A stretch of 64,000 nt of DNA from Macrophomina tecta (Eukaryota; Ascomycota; Dothideomycetes; Botryosphaeriales; Botryosphaeriaceae), in the NCBI GenBank assembly GCA_024180945.1, contig JAKSGN010000022.1:248001-312000 (forward strand), written 5' to 3'. Position 1 is the stretch's first letter, and each line of letters starts with the position of its first letter. The position numbers and the translations under genes were made by a program. Positions 53,528 through 64,000 of this stretch are shown in pieces. The notes beneath the pieces were generated by a model. That model was given only the letters and a program-made list of their open reading frames with translations, made no database searches and was not told the DNA's origin.

Positions 53528-54872
53528 TGTGAGAAGCGCGGAGGAATAGACGTGTCAGAAAAAGGCCATGAAGATGGCAGGCAACACCTCCTTTTGTCGA
53601 AGCCTTGGGCGTGGTCTACGAACATCGATCAAGGCCACGACACCTTTCCACCTTTAAGTCTCCCGTCCCCATCATGCTCGGTGGCTTCGCGGGGTATAAA
53701 TACGAGGAGATAGGCGCCTGCAAGCCTCGTTCTCACGCGATCAACAGAAGCTTAGCGAAGCTTGACAGCCAGTGCTAAATGAATTCGATCTGTCGTAGGA
53801 CTTAGACTCCGTGCCACATGCTTATCTTATCTCTTAGCCAACCAGAATAAGAGCGCAGTGCGAGGTGGCTTGAAACTGTTGGGAAGGATGAAAAACGGCT
53901 GCCTTAACGTGTCAGCGGGATAGCTGCTGCGTAAGCTTCGGATTTGGGGGCCACTATGCGTCTTGAGTTGGAGCACACTACGAGATCCCAGAAATGAGGA
54001 ACGGGTGGGGAGATAAGCATTGAAAATTAAACCGAATCCACGTTGCTATCTGCGGTACTGAGTCAGGTATCGCGGAACAACCAGATTCCTTTCACCAGCG
54101 TTGCTAAAGAGCTCGAAAACCAGCGGTGACTTCTCCAGAGGAAAGGCGAAATATTGCAAGCGGATGTTCCGTTTCTCAAGTTGTTCTTCTAAGCTCGAAA
54201 TCCAGACCTAAAAGCATCATCGCTACCGCACGTGCAGGGGGCCACCCGAGAGCGCTTTCGCGCACAGGTTACTGCATTTGGTTAGCAGCACTCATGCAGG
54301 GTCTACGCCTCAATATCCCCCCACAACCGTCTCTCCATTGGTGATACACTAACCGTGGCACAGCAAGGGAGCAGGCTCCTGATTTGTAGCGTTCCTTGGT
54401 CGTCAACACATGAGCTAGAAGTAATTGAGTCTCAAGAGTGAGCCGTGGACACTTTCCTAATAGATGATGTCACGACTCTGATCTGTTCTCTCGGCAGCCG
54501 GACACCACCAGCCGGCTGCGCAGTGGTGCCCGTGTACAGAGAAAGCTGCATGCGACGAGATGAATTGCCGACATCGGCATCTTCGGGTACAGTCAACGAG
54601 TACTCTGCCGAGGAAAGACGGAAACACTCGGAAATGAGGAAGCGGAATTGATATTCAACGGAGCAGTTCCGTGACGGACTATACCGTCGAGTATGAACAC
54701 ACCAAGCGCCTGGATGAGTGAGAAGACATAGCTCTTCTAATCCCTGAGACAAAACGCAGTTTCCCAAACAGAACCAAACCCATACTTGCCGTACAAAACA
54801 TAACCCCTACAACGCCAATCCGGATACTCCTTGATACCTATGCTTTTAGGAAATAGCAACTTCCGCCCTGTA
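53528..54872. other. intergenic region, no gene recognised
   Basis: This holds the promoter of the preceding gene (a TATAAATA box at about 53694) and the 3' flank of the Borealin-like gene. Nothing else was recognised. Confidence 0.5.
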
Positions 54873-55960
54873 TTACTTTGTTCTAGTTCTCAGCGAACGA
54901 CCGCCCGTTCCTGCTGGTGCATTCTCTTTTCCTTTCTTGGCGGCAGCAGTTGCCTTAGCAGCTGCCGATTTAGCCGGTGCAGCACTTCGAGCGGTCTTCT
55001 TAGCGCCTGTGGCAGCCGTAGTCTTCTTCTTCACAATAGTTGTGCCGGTGGTAGTATCTGTTGCTGCGGAACCATTGCTGCTAGCGATGCTAAGCCTTGT
55101 AGTCTTCTTTTGAGCTGCGGTCGTTACAGCCTTCTTGCCACGTCCGGCACCCGCAGCGGCCTTGTCATCTGGACTCAGCACGCTACTCTTCAAAGGCGAC
55201 TTGGGAGCCGACTTCTCGTCCTCCGCAATCTTTAAAGGCGAGCGGGGATAGGTGCGCGAATTATTCGACTTGGGAGAGAGGACTTGGAGTGGCTGATCTT
55301 GTCGAGACACGGTGCGCGCCCGAGAGTTGGCGGCTGGGGGACCTTTCTTCTGATTCGCCGTGGTCTTGGTGCGCTTCTTTGGCATTGCAAGCTCCTGCTC
55401 TGGCTTCTGCGTATACTGTTCATTCTCCTGGTCCAACTCCTCACTGTTGCGCTTGATTCCCCGCCTGTGTGCTAAACTTGTTTCAGTTGGAGCGGGAGGC
55501 TCCAGCAGAACAGATGGCGTTGGCCTAGCGATTGTCGATGTGGGCGGCTCGGTACGCGGCTGCTCCGAGTACTTCTCGACCAGGTCCAGGATGTTGGTCT
55601 TCCGAAGCGCAGTGGGTATACGGTTCACGCGCATCTCAAGACGCGACCGTAAGCCTTGGGCAAGGAGGCCATACTGCGACCGCAGTTTACGCGCTCTTTC
55701 AGTGACTTTTGTTGTTGTCAGTCATGGTCTGCTATCCGGCAATGTAGTACCGTACTTTCAAGTTGCAAGTTGTCCATGAGAGCTTGCTTTTGTTGTTCGG
55801 TAATAGTGATTTTCTGCTTCGACGGAGATGACCTGGAAGGAGTCGTGGCGTTGGGCGTTGCAGCAGCTGATGATGGAGGCACTGGGAAGCTAGCGACGAC
55901 GTCCGAGTCCAGCGAAGCGGACTGGGCTGCAGGTTGCTTTTTCACACGTTGTGGCGCCAT
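54873..55960 (-). CDS. nbl1: Borealin/Nbl1-like chromosomal passenger complex subunit
   Basis: Minus-strand exons 55960-55756 and 55705-54873 give 345 aa. The 50-nt intron (donor GTACGG, branch ATGACTGAC) splits the signature helix; joined it reads ITITEQQKQALMDNLQLEIT followed by ERARKLRSQYGLLAQGLRSR, the Nbl1/Borealin N-terminal domain (PF10444). This helix bundles with survivin (Bir1) and INCENP (Sli15) to bring Aurora kinase to centromeres. After it the protein is basic and low-complexity, with SP motifs (SPLK repeated, RTYPRSPLK) that are candidate CDK sites, and alanine/lysine-rich repeats to the end. The start at 55960 (MAPQRVKKQPAAQ) was preferred to an upstream in-frame ATG. It shares a 371-bp promoter with Rpn10. 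Confidence 0.85.
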
Positions 55961-56331
55961 GGCTGATCGTCGCGTCGATACGGAGCGGAATCGTTGATAT
56001 CGCGGGTTGAGTGCTCGTGGTTGAATCGACGGGGTGCAGCGTGTGTTGGTCGCGTCTGTAAACAATCAAATGACGGGCGCGCGCGGGCTGGCGGGAGCGG
56101 GAGCCGCACAAAGCTTGGCGCGTGTCGGGAACATCGTACTGCCAGCGCCGAAGAGCTGATGCGGCGGGCGACAGCTCCGTCTCATCGACATCACCGCCCA
56201 CCGAGCTCGCTCAATCAACCTTCCCCCAACCCACGCCGTCTTCCAGCGCCACATCCGTTCCTTGCCACCCTCGTCGGCACCATCCGCACCTTTCGCATCC
56301 TCAATAAAGACATCCGCGCACATCAGTCAAG
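55961..56331. promoter_or_regulatory. bidirectional promoter, Borealin-like / Rpn10
   Basis: 371 bp between two divergent start codons. It contains the PACE-like site at 56261-56269 on the Rpn10 side. No TATA box is evident. Confidence 0.6.
56261..56269 (-). promoter_or_regulatory. PACE-like proteasome gene element
   Basis: Read on the minus strand this is GGTGGCAAG, eight of nine matches to the yeast Rpn4-binding element GGTGGCAAA. It lies about 65 bp upstream of the Rpn10 start codon. A nine-base near-match can occur by chance; the gene context raises its likelihood. Confidence 0.35.
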
Positions 56332-57419
56332 ATGGTGTTGGAGGCGACTATGATAGTGTACGCGGAGCTACCTTGGCCAACTGGAAGCTTCAGCCTACTG
56401 ACTATGCAACAGGGTGGACAACAGCGAGAGCAGCAGGAACGGCGACTATGTGTAAGCTTGATCCGTGGGTCTGCTGAAGCTGCATTCTGACATTTCATAG
56501 TCCGTCACGATTCGAAGCACAAGAGGACGCCGTTAACCTCATCTTCTCGGCCAAGATCCAGTCAAATCCGGAGTCATCGGTCGGGCTCATGAGCATGGGC
56601 GGCAGTGGTCCTGAGGTTCTCACTACCCTGACTACCGACATGGGCAAGATCTTGGACGGTCTGCACCGTACCAAGATAAGAGGGTCGCCGCACTTCTCCA
56701 CCGGCATCAACATTGCCGCGGTAAGTTATGCTCGTCAACAATAGGCTCTCGGTATTGCTTACTGATTGTGTCGCAACATGCAGTTAGCACTCAAGCACCG
56801 CCAGAACAAGTCTCAGAGGCAACGTATCATCGTCTTCACCTGCAGCGCCCTCCCTGAAGACGAGAAGTCCCTGGTCAAGCTGGCCAAACGTATGAAGAAG
56901 AACAACATCAACGTCGACATCATTGCTTTTGGAGATCTCGCTGCCGAGAACGTCAAAAAGCTCGAGGCCTTCAACGAGAACGTCAAGGGTGGCGACGGAT
57001 CGCACCTTGCTATCATCCCCCCGAGCTCTAACCTGCTCAGCGACGCCATCGTTACGACACCGATAATAGGTGGAGAAGCCGCACCTGGTGGCGGATCTGG
57101 CGGTGCGGGTGCTCAAGGCGGCGAGAGCGGTGGTCAGGAATGGGAGTTCGGCGTCGACCCGAGCATGGACCCGGAGCTAGCGCTTGCGCTGAGGATGTCG
57201 TACGAGGAGGAGAAGGCCAGGCAGGAGCGCGAGAGGAAGGCCCAAGAGGCCAAGGATGGCAAGTCGGAGCTCGAGGGCATTGCGGAAGAGGGAGGAGACG
57301 AGAACAAGCCCTTGTTGGACAAGAACGGCGAGCCTAGCGGCTCAGGCAGCGGCAGTGGCAGCAAGGAACAGAGCGATAAGAAGGACAAGGACGATGGCGA
57401 TAAGATGGACACGGCATGA
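56332..57419 (+). CDS. rpn10: 26S proteasome regulatory subunit Rpn10
   Basis: Exons 56332-56357, 56413-56451, 56501-56720 and 56784-57419 give 306 aa. The very short first two exons join as MVLEATMIVVDNSESSRNGD, the invariant start of Rpn10, including the DNSE of its VWA domain. VPSRFEAQEDAVNLIFSAKI, PESSVGLMSMGG, KIRGSPHFSTGINIAALALK and IIVFTCSALPEDEKSL continue the VWA domain (to about 190). A ubiquitin-interacting motif follows: DPSMDPELALALRMSYEEEK. The tail is acidic with glycine/serine repeats. Rpn10 is a ubiquitin receptor at the base-lid interface of the proteasome. Introns are 49-63 nt with standard signals. Length and order are normal for filamentous fungi. Confidence 0.97.
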
Positions 57420-58106
57420 AGTGTTGGCGTTTTCGAATCGGTAGACATCACTGCAAGCACACGAGTGCTCTGCATTAAGACCACAACAGGCATAATCTGT
57501 GAATGATAGCATTGGAGCCACGGAACTGTGACCTTTCATCCGTTGCGCCGGGTAGTTTGGCGAAAGCCTCAATTTCCCGCGCAATTTCAAGCGAAAGGTA
57601 ATCTGTCCAGTAAATTTGCAATTCATATCCGTTGCGACCCTTTATCAAGAGGCGCTTCGTTGGGTATCTAATCGACTCGGGTCTTCCCGCATGCGTGATA
57701 GGCTGGAAGGTCTTCACATCTCCATCTACAGACGAACGATACTCCTTCCACGTAAAATGACTGGACCTATGAGATCTGCACCTGCTGGCGAAGATAATGG
57801 GGTTCACCCGCGAACCACGAGAACAGCATGCACGGAGACTTCAAGCGCTCGTACCGACGTAGATGTCATGAAACGTCCAGCACATTTGTATCGGTACGAC
57901 TGCTTCGACTCCCCATGAGTGAAAGGGTGGTTACGCCGTTGCAGATGGCCACAGGCGAGATCCAGTCCTTTCGGTGTATGAGGGGTTTCGCCTCGACCAT
58001 GATACAGACACGACCCTTCCCTCAGCTCCCTCCTCTTTCAACCGCGGACGGGCATTTGGCATCACCCATGCCTCAGTGTTACTATCTGTCATCACCGCAC
58101 CATACT
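57420..58106. other. 3'-3' intergenic region
   Basis: Between the Rpn10 stop (plus) and the Trs23 stop (minus). It should carry both polyadenylation regions. No gene recognised. Confidence 0.5.
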
Positions 58107-58701
58107 TCAGGCCCTGCTCCGGACAAACGCATCCAACCCGCGGTCAAACTTCTCGCATCTAATTGGCATCTCAACGGTGTAGAATGGATTCTTGGTGACG
58201 AAGTCGGCGTATAGCTCGTATATCTTGCGAATAATGGAGTCGATGTTCGGCTGGCCGGGTTCGGTGAAGAGTAAGAACTTGGTGCCGGTGAGGGTTTGGA
58301 AGCACTGGAGGCGGAACTTGGCAGTTTCCAGGACCTCGAGACCGGAGGGTTGGGGGCGCAGCGATGGCGCTGTGTTGGCGCTGGTCGGAAGGGCGGCGGG
58401 TAGCACAGCGGCAGGTGTGAGTGAGCGTGTTATGGCATGGACACTGCGATGGAGCCGCAGCTTAGCCTAGGCGTTGCGGGGAGGGAGGCGGAGGTGGGAA
58501 GGGGCTGTTACCCGTGAAAAGTACCGGCGAGCATGAGCAGGTCGTTGCTGCGCAGTGAATTGAGGCCCTGGTGGAACTCGCGATTGTAGATCAAGCCGCC
58601 GGCCTTGTTGATGATGAGAAGCGCGAAGACAACCCTGTTTCGAGGTGAGTGGGCAGGGCATGGGGAGCAAAGGTGCGGGCGGCTCGGAGAAGGACGTACA
58701 T
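58107..58701 (-). CDS. trs23: TRAPP subunit Trs23 (sybindin-like), intron inside the start codon
   Basis: Minus-strand exons 58701-58700, 58634-58512 and 58443-58107 give 153 aa. The first coding exon contributes only AT of the start codon; the 65-nt intron (AT|GTACGT ... AACAG|G) completes it. The protein begins [20 protein letters not shown] and continues [25 protein letters not shown], then [40 protein letters not shown] and [17 protein letters not shown]. These are the sybindin/Trs23 (PF04099) longin-fold blocks. Trs23 is a core TRAPP subunit needed for Rab1/Ypt1 activation and ER-Golgi tethering. A hydrophilic insert between blocks is normal for fungi. Head to head with the E2-like gene. 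Confidence 0.92.
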
Positions 58702-59094
58702 GACGGCGGTTGGGCGGAGGCGCTGCGGAGGGCTGCGAGAAAGGCGTGGAGTCTAGGCGAGCGGGCGACCCATCACTTCTCGAAGTGAGGTGGGTGTTCC
58801 TGATGAAGCGGTTGCCTGGCTTGGTCTAGTTGCTGCCCTGGGCAGCCACAGCCGGGGAGGGTGGTAGGTATCATGTACCCGCTGCGGCGATCACGCTAAC
58901 ACGACCCGCACCGCCGCATTGCCCGCGGCCCTGTCGTCTGCCTGCCCTCACCAACCCACTCTGCAGCCCTGCCTTTGCGCGAGTTCCAAGGTGCACAAAG
59001 GCAGCGCCGCCTGCCGCCGGATTCCATGATATAAGTGCCACCCCGCCTCCGAAACGACCCTCCATCGACTGCCCCGCGCTCCACCCACGCCGCC
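58702..59094. promoter_or_regulatory. bidirectional promoter, Trs23 / E2-like gene
   Basis: 393 bp between divergent start codons, GC-rich, no clear TATA box. Confidence 0.6.
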
Positions 59095-60966
59095 ATGTCG
59101 AACCAGTCAATCCTCCGCATCACGCGGGTATGCTTGCACTTTCCAGCCTCTGTCGCTCGAAACTCTCAGGCTGACCTCCTTGCAGGAGCTGTGCGATATC
59201 CAGAAGGGCTCAGATCTCTGTGCGTTTGCCCTTCACCCGCCGCACAACAATTGCTAACTGGTGCGAAGCTCTCGCCGTCGCTTGCCGTGACAGCGATGTC
59301 AGGTCTGTTCGAGCCTTGATCATTGGCCCTCCCGACACACCGTACGAGTTCGGTTTCTTCGAGGTGGGTTACATCCTCCCCCAACAGCTGCACGGGAACA
59401 GGGAGAAGCACTGCAACGGCAAGCGCGAATGCTTGGTGGGTTGAAGCAGTCGTTCGCCTGTAAATGTATCCAGTATATCTCGACGCTTGCATTCTGGCGA
59501 CTGCTTCAACCTCCTTTCAAATGCTATCGCTCGCTGTTTTAATACTGCGGCTTTGCAAACCTACGCCTGCGCTAACTTTCAAATTCCGCAGTTCGCAGTG
59601 CGCTTCGGCAAGGGTATGCAAGCACCCGTTTGCGGGCCTACGACCTGACCAGACCTGCTGACGTGACGTAAGACTACCCTACCAAGGCCCCAGCGGTCAA
59701 TTGCATCACCACGAACGGCGGTCGCACCCGATTCAATCCGAACATATACGCCCAGGGCAAAGTCTGCCTGTAAGTCTGCTTTGTCCGTATTGAGGTTTTC
59801 TGACCAAGTACTGACCGCTTTCTAGATCCATTTTGGGGTACGAACGGACCGCTTCGCGACCATGTGGAGCCTGCGCTGATACAACTCTAGTACATGGCGT
59901 GGTGAACCCGGCGAAGAATGGTCCTCGGCTCAGGGTCTTGAGTCCATTCTGATCTCTATCCAGAGCCTCATGTCACCAGATCCTTACGAGAACGAGCCCG
60001 GCTTTGAGGATGCCAACTCAGATTACGATAAGAAGCTCAAGAAGGCATACACTGCAAAGGTGCGCTTATGCGGGGAAGCTGTGGTGGGAAGAAAAGAGGC
60101 TGAAGTTGTGATAGATTCATCACGAGACTATTCGCGTCTCGGTCATCGAACGTCTGGAGGAGTATTACAAGATTGTCCCTCCGGACAAGAAGAACATCGT
60201 CCGCTACAATGCCGAAGACGACCTCTCATCTTCCGAGGAGCAGTTTGAGCCCTTCCAGGATCTCTGCAAGCGCCGCTTCTTGTGGTACTATGATTCCTAC
60301 GTAGAGTCCATCAACAAGATGAAGGAATCCTACAAGGATGGCACCAAGTTCGAGAAGATGCCCTTCGAGGGCCCTAGCAACGAGATGAGCGGGGTTTTCC
60401 ACTACGAGCAGTTGCTTAGGCGTCTGGCTGTCATACGTCAAGCGGTCGACGTAGAAATGTTCAGTTGGGCTCAGGAGGGTCTTCAGGCTACCAAAAACGA
60501 ACTTAGCATTGCCAACAATCTGCAAAGGCAGTTCGAGCAAGTCGTAGAGCACTTCAAGCGCTGCGACAACGTCCACCTCGACCTGGAACTCGTTGACAAG
60601 AACCCCTTCGTTTGGTCTCTCCTTTTCTTCGGTCCTCCCATGTCCAACCTCGATGGAGGAATGTTCCGCATCATCATCCATCTATCTACTAAATTCCCGG
60701 ACATTCAGCCTCGCGTCAAGCTCGAGAACCCCATCTTCCACCAACGCATCTCCAAGGATGGTATAGTTTGCTACACGTCGCGCCGCCTCGACGATCTGCG
60801 AAGCCATATCGAAGCCATTGTCGATGCTATCCAGGATGAGAACCCAGCTTATGACCCTCGTACCCTGGTCCATCCCGAAGCTTCCAAGCTCTTCTGGGGT
60901 AGTCCTGAAGATAAGAAGCAATACAACCGCAAGTTGAGACGCAGTGTACAAGACAGTGCCGAGTGA
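59095..60966 (+). CDS. ubiquitin-conjugating enzyme E2 (UBE2Z-like) with a second UBC-like domain
   Basis: Eight exons: 59095-59127, 59186-59219, 59269-59363, 59592-59613, 59673-59769, 59826-59837, 59891-60059 and 60115-60966, 437 aa. Each junction is in phase and intron 3 is long (228 nt). The N-terminal UBC domain reads [59 protein letters not shown] and [20 protein letters not shown]. The HPN motif is FNP here, and the catalytic Cys follows in GKVCLS, as in UBE2Z/BIRC6-type E2s. After a helical linker a second UBC-like dom follows: [40 protein letters not shown], with a Cys at the catalytic position, and [13 protein letters not shown]. It transfers ubiquitin or a ubiquitin-like protein; the substrate is unknown. 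Confidence 0.88.
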
Positions 60967-61713
60967 GTCTCTGCCTATTCTAATGGCACAAGAATTACTC
61001 ATTTTCGTGGACGAATTGCTCATGGAAGGCTATGTTAACGTGTGATGCAGGTTCTTGTGAGCCTTGCTTCTCCTTTGGCTCATCATCGTTGAAGCCAAAG
61101 CACACACCATTCTTTTTCACGTCTAGACACGGCCGACTGCTTGATACCCTCCTCACTGCACGCACCAAAATTGTAACGAGTTTGCATTTCTGCTGGAGTT
61201 TCAAGGGAAAGGGGAACGAGGTACGGCGTGTGGGTCTTGAGATTCCATGGCTTCTTTTTCTTTATTTCACAAGGTGATCAAGGCTACTCAACGCAACAGG
61301 CGTACCACGGTGTCTTCGGAGTTGCTTTGACAAGTGAGAGAATATTAGTAATTTGCCCACAGAAATCAACAATATTACATCGATTTCCCATGCCTGTTTG
61401 CTTGCCATGCACTAGATTTCTTCGCATCAATTCCGTGATCCTTGACCTCATGCGCAGCTCTAATTTCAGTTGGACATGACAAGAGAGTTGGCCTTCTCCA
61501 GGTACCATACATAATGCACTCCCATTGAAAGACGGTGAGGGCAGGAGGCGAAAACACATGAAGTAGTTCAATTCCACGATCATACGTTTTACAAAGAGAC
61601 CTTCCTTTCTTAACCTTTTACGATACATGACCATTCTTTGTATTCCTATCTCCTGCGTCCCTCATGCTCCCCCATCTTACGCTCCTGAAACTGTCGTTTT
61701 CCATGACCACCAT
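60967..61713. other. 3'-3' intergenic region
   Basis: Lies between the E2-like stop (plus) and the stop of the next minus-strand gene. AT-richer than its surroundings, no gene recognised. Confidence 0.5.
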
Positions 61714-63043
61714 TTACGCCTTAGCCTTCCGCTGCTGTATTCCCTTCGAAGCCGCCGGACCTTGGACGCCCATTATAGCCTGTAGTCTCCCCATGAACTT
61801 CTCCCTGACCTCCCCTACGTAGCTCCCATTCAAATCCAACATCTTCGCGGCGACATCCCTGCTGCTCGCCGGCACCGCCGCAACGCCCTCCTTCGGCGGC
61901 TCCACCGCGCGCGCGTGCACCGCATACCTGCCCGCAACAACTGCATCCGTTGTCTTCTGCCTCACATCCTGGCCCAGCTCCTCGAACTCAATAGCCTTGG
62001 GTGCGATTGCCTCGCCCTTCTTCTCCGAGAGCCTCGCCGCGATATCAGCCTGGTGCTGCGCGACAAGCGCCATGACGGCATCGCGCTCCTTCTCGTCCGC
62101 GAACTTGACGAACTGGCCCCGTACCAGCCGGCGCGCCTGCGCCAGCAGCGGAACGGGCTCCATCTCGGCGCGTTCCGCCAGGGCGCGCAAGCGCTGCTCA
62201 AGTAGGGCGGTCGCGCCGCCGGGCTGTCCGAGCGAGGCCGACAGCGCGGATTGCGCGACCAGGTCCTCCTTGGAGGGGTCGCGCGGCGTGTGTGTCTTGA
62301 CGGCGCGTCGCGCCGCTTTGAGCGAGAGCAGGTAGCGTAGGACGGTGTCGGAGAGCTTGAGCTGCCCGCCTTGCCCGCCGTCGTCTTTCTTGTCGCCGCT
62401 TCGGCCGCGCCCGCCGCCGACGCGGTTGTTGCGTCGCCGCGCTGGTCCGTAGCCCGGTCGGCCTCGCGGGCCGCCTGCTGCTCCTCCTGCTCGCGGGCCG
62501 CCGTAGCCGCCACCTGGTCTTCGGCTGCCGCCACTACTACTATTGGGATAGCGGGGAGCTGCACGGTCGAGTACGCGGGTCTGGATGCGGGGCGTTTGAA
62601 GGCGTGGGCCGGTGCTGGGAGCGGAGCTGGAGTCGGTGGGGCGGCGGACGGGCTGGATGATGCGTCGCGGAGGCGCAGTTTGGCCGGAGGGGAAGGAGCC
62701 GCCGGCCAGGCCGACTTGCTTGTACTGAACGGTGGTGTTAAGGGATTGGATGCGTTGGCTGGCGAGTTGCGACCGGGCGCGTGCGGAGTTTCCGGGGACT
62801 GAAGAGAGCGTCAATTGATGAGCATGTGAGATTGAGGGGCTATTTCGAGGGCTTGGAGAGTAATTGAGTGTGGAACCAGAGGTCTAGTGTACCTGGTGAA
62901 CTGTTGCTGCCGCTGGTGGAAGATTCGTCGTTGCGACGTGTGGAGATGTGAAAGCTGCGCACAGTGTGCTGCAGGATGGTAATATCATGCGCCCGCGGCC
63001 GGGACAGCGCCGGAGCGGCTGCCCGGCAGTGCTGTAGATGCAT
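61714..63043 (-). CDS. predicted mitochondrial protein of unknown function (2 exons)
   Basis: Minus-strand exons 63043-62893 and 62798-61714 give 411 aa; the 94-nt intron has donor GTACAC and a CAG acceptor. The N-terminus MHLQHCRAAAPALSRPRAHD, then TVRSFHISTRR, is rich in R, S and A with no acids until residue 20. RSFHIST is a classical matrix-protease/octapeptidase site, so import into mitochondria is likely. A glycine/arginine-rich segment follows (RRPGGGYGGPRAGG, RPGYGPARRRNNRVGGGRGR), of a kind that often binds RNA. Then come helical charged blocks (LKLSDTVLRYLLSLKAARRA, QARRLVRGQFVKFADEKERD). The combination would suit a fungal mitoribosomal or RNA-processing factor. I do not recognise the family. 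Confidence 0.7.
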
Positions 63044-63381
63044 GGCGTGCGGGTGCGGGATGGAGAGTAGCGAGGTTGGATGGTGCGTCTCTCGGCGATG
63101 AGGTTTGGGATCTTTCGGCTTTTCTTGGCACGGGAGCCGCCTCGAGTTCGCCGCGGACCGCGACCCGGAGCTACAACCAACAACAACAACGACACCAATA
63201 CTATTCATTGCTGCCCATGACAAGAACCGATATATGACCAAGAGACAAAAATTATTCGGATCCTACATCGCCGTCTGCTTCATATTCCGAGCTTGAATCT
63301 CGCCCTTGCAACACACGGGCAACACATCCTGCAGCTTTACCATTACGCCGCCTGGACAATCACTCTTCATAATTGCCCGCG
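63044..63381. promoter_or_regulatory. bidirectional promoter, mitochondrial protein / Cdc26
   Basis: 338 bp between divergent start codons, including a CAA-rich stretch at about 63175-63195. Confidence 0.55.
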
Positions 63382-63633
63382 ATGCTTCGCCGTCCAGCTA
63401 CTGTCATCTCGCTCACTGCCGACGATATTATCACCTACGATCAGAACCGCCAGCAAAGGACCTGGCAGCAACAGCAGCAACAACAACAGCAAAGCCATAA
63501 CAACTCTTACATGACTGAACCTACCTTCTCGCAGTCTCAGAACACTGCGGATCAAAACAACTCAAACCAAGAAAGACAGAGAACAACAAGAACACGTGAG
63601 GAGAGAATCTTGGGAAATACTTCGAGGCACTAG
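63382..63633 (+). CDS. cdc26: APC/C subunit Cdc26-like
   Basis: A single exon of 83 aa. The N-terminus MLRRPATVISLTADDIITYD matches the conserved Cdc26 motif (PF10471; MLRR...T.I.L...DI..YE). This segment inserts into the TPR groove of Cdc16 (Apc6) and stabilises it. The rest is a glutamine-rich low-complexity tail with a run of nine Q (CAG/CAA), then polar residues. Small size and a divergent tail are normal in fungi. The start at 63382 puts the motif at residue 1. Identification rests on the first 20 residues only. Confidence 0.72.
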   Translation: MLRRPATVISLTADDIITYDQNRQQRTWQQQQQQQQQSHNNSYMTEPTFSQSQNTADQNNSNQERQRTTRTREERILGNTSRH

Positions 63634-64000
63634 GATTATTTATCTGGACACAAATGGACCATGATTTACGGCGTTCAGAAATTACGGGACTTCATCTTGG
63701 AAGACATCTTGAGATGCATGCGGGCTGCGGTGAAGTCAGGCCATGGCTGGCACTTTGGAATGGCGAGTACTTCCGGGCAGCCAAGGTCTCTAGCTCGCTG
63801 AAGGCTGACAATTCGTCTACTGAAAGATTAGATAAAATCCAGGTAGCGACTCCTTATGATCATCGGTGGGACGACTTCTTACACTGTGCTCACAATAGAG
63901 CTCACGAAGGCATTCCAGAAGGCCCCGAGGGACTGGAGACCAGTTGACAACACGCACTGAGGCACATTCCTTACTTGAGCAGAGAGGTGGCAGGATGTCG
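63634..64000. other. window end, no gene recognised
   Basis: A 97-codon plus-strand frame (63654-63947) is open but has no recognisable domain. The stretch may be 3' flank of the Cdc26-like gene. Confidence 0.4.

Noticed and set aside
63654..63947. 97-codon plus-strand frame after Cdc26
   Set aside because: No similarity to anything recognised and no supporting signals.

Overview
The window is nuclear DNA of a filamentous ascomycete (Pezizomycotina; possibly Dothideomycetes, not provable here). Genes carry short introns of about 45-65 nt with GTRNGT donors, CTRAY branch points 10-20 nt before the acceptor and CAG/TAG/AAG ends. Fungal families are present throughout: Zn2Cys6 regulator, scytalone dehydratase-like enzyme, NWD-type WD40 repeats, and fungal hAT, MULE and Copia elements. 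Gene models below were built by reading exons across splice sites by eye.

Layout. 0-12 kb is mostly mobile DNA: the end of a pogo-type transposase gene, two divergently oriented SCOC-like coiled-coil paralogs around a 3.5 kb spacer, a decayed hAT (hAT-1), and a Copia solo LTR into which a MULE has inserted. 12-20.5 kb holds a broken secondary-metabolite locus: Zn2Cys6 regulator, scytalone dehydratase-like enzyme, a trihydroxynaphthalene-reductase-like SDR split by a hAT (hAT-2, 8-bp target duplication), and an NmrA-like oxidoreductase. A full-length Copia with identical LTRs (20.55-25.88 kb) separates this from a truncated WD40/zinc-finger gene and a patatin-like pseudogene lying head to head, with a third decayed hAT (hAT-3) between them. 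34.6-37.1 kb carries a DUF7924-type gene with a PD-(D/E)XK-like motif pair and a decayed second copy. A second hAT-2 copy (37.6-40.4 kb) abuts a P450 cut off at the element edge, followed by a 3-beta-HSD/ERG26-like gene and a frameshifted P450.

From about 48.6 kb the character changes to dense housekeeping genes without transposons: fumarate reductase-cytochrome b5 fusion, a conserved fungal protein, Borealin/Nbl1, Rpn10, Trs23, a double-UBC E2-like protein, a predicted mitochondrial protein and Cdc26. The last six form three head-to-head pairs with 340-395 bp promoters.

How it fits together. The left three quarters looks like a rearranging, repeat-rich compartment. Two elements (the Copia and the second hAT-2) lack matching target duplications and sit between unrelated gene fragments, which suggests recombination between element copies. 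Older elements carry only in-frame TAG/TAA stops without frameshifts, and no TGA, as expected for RIP-type CpA to TpA mutation; the youngest elements do not. The metabolite genes are consistent with a DHN-melanin-type or anthraquinone (monodictyphenone/cladofulvin-type) tailoring set, whose SDR, and probably neighbouring parts, have been lost to transposons.
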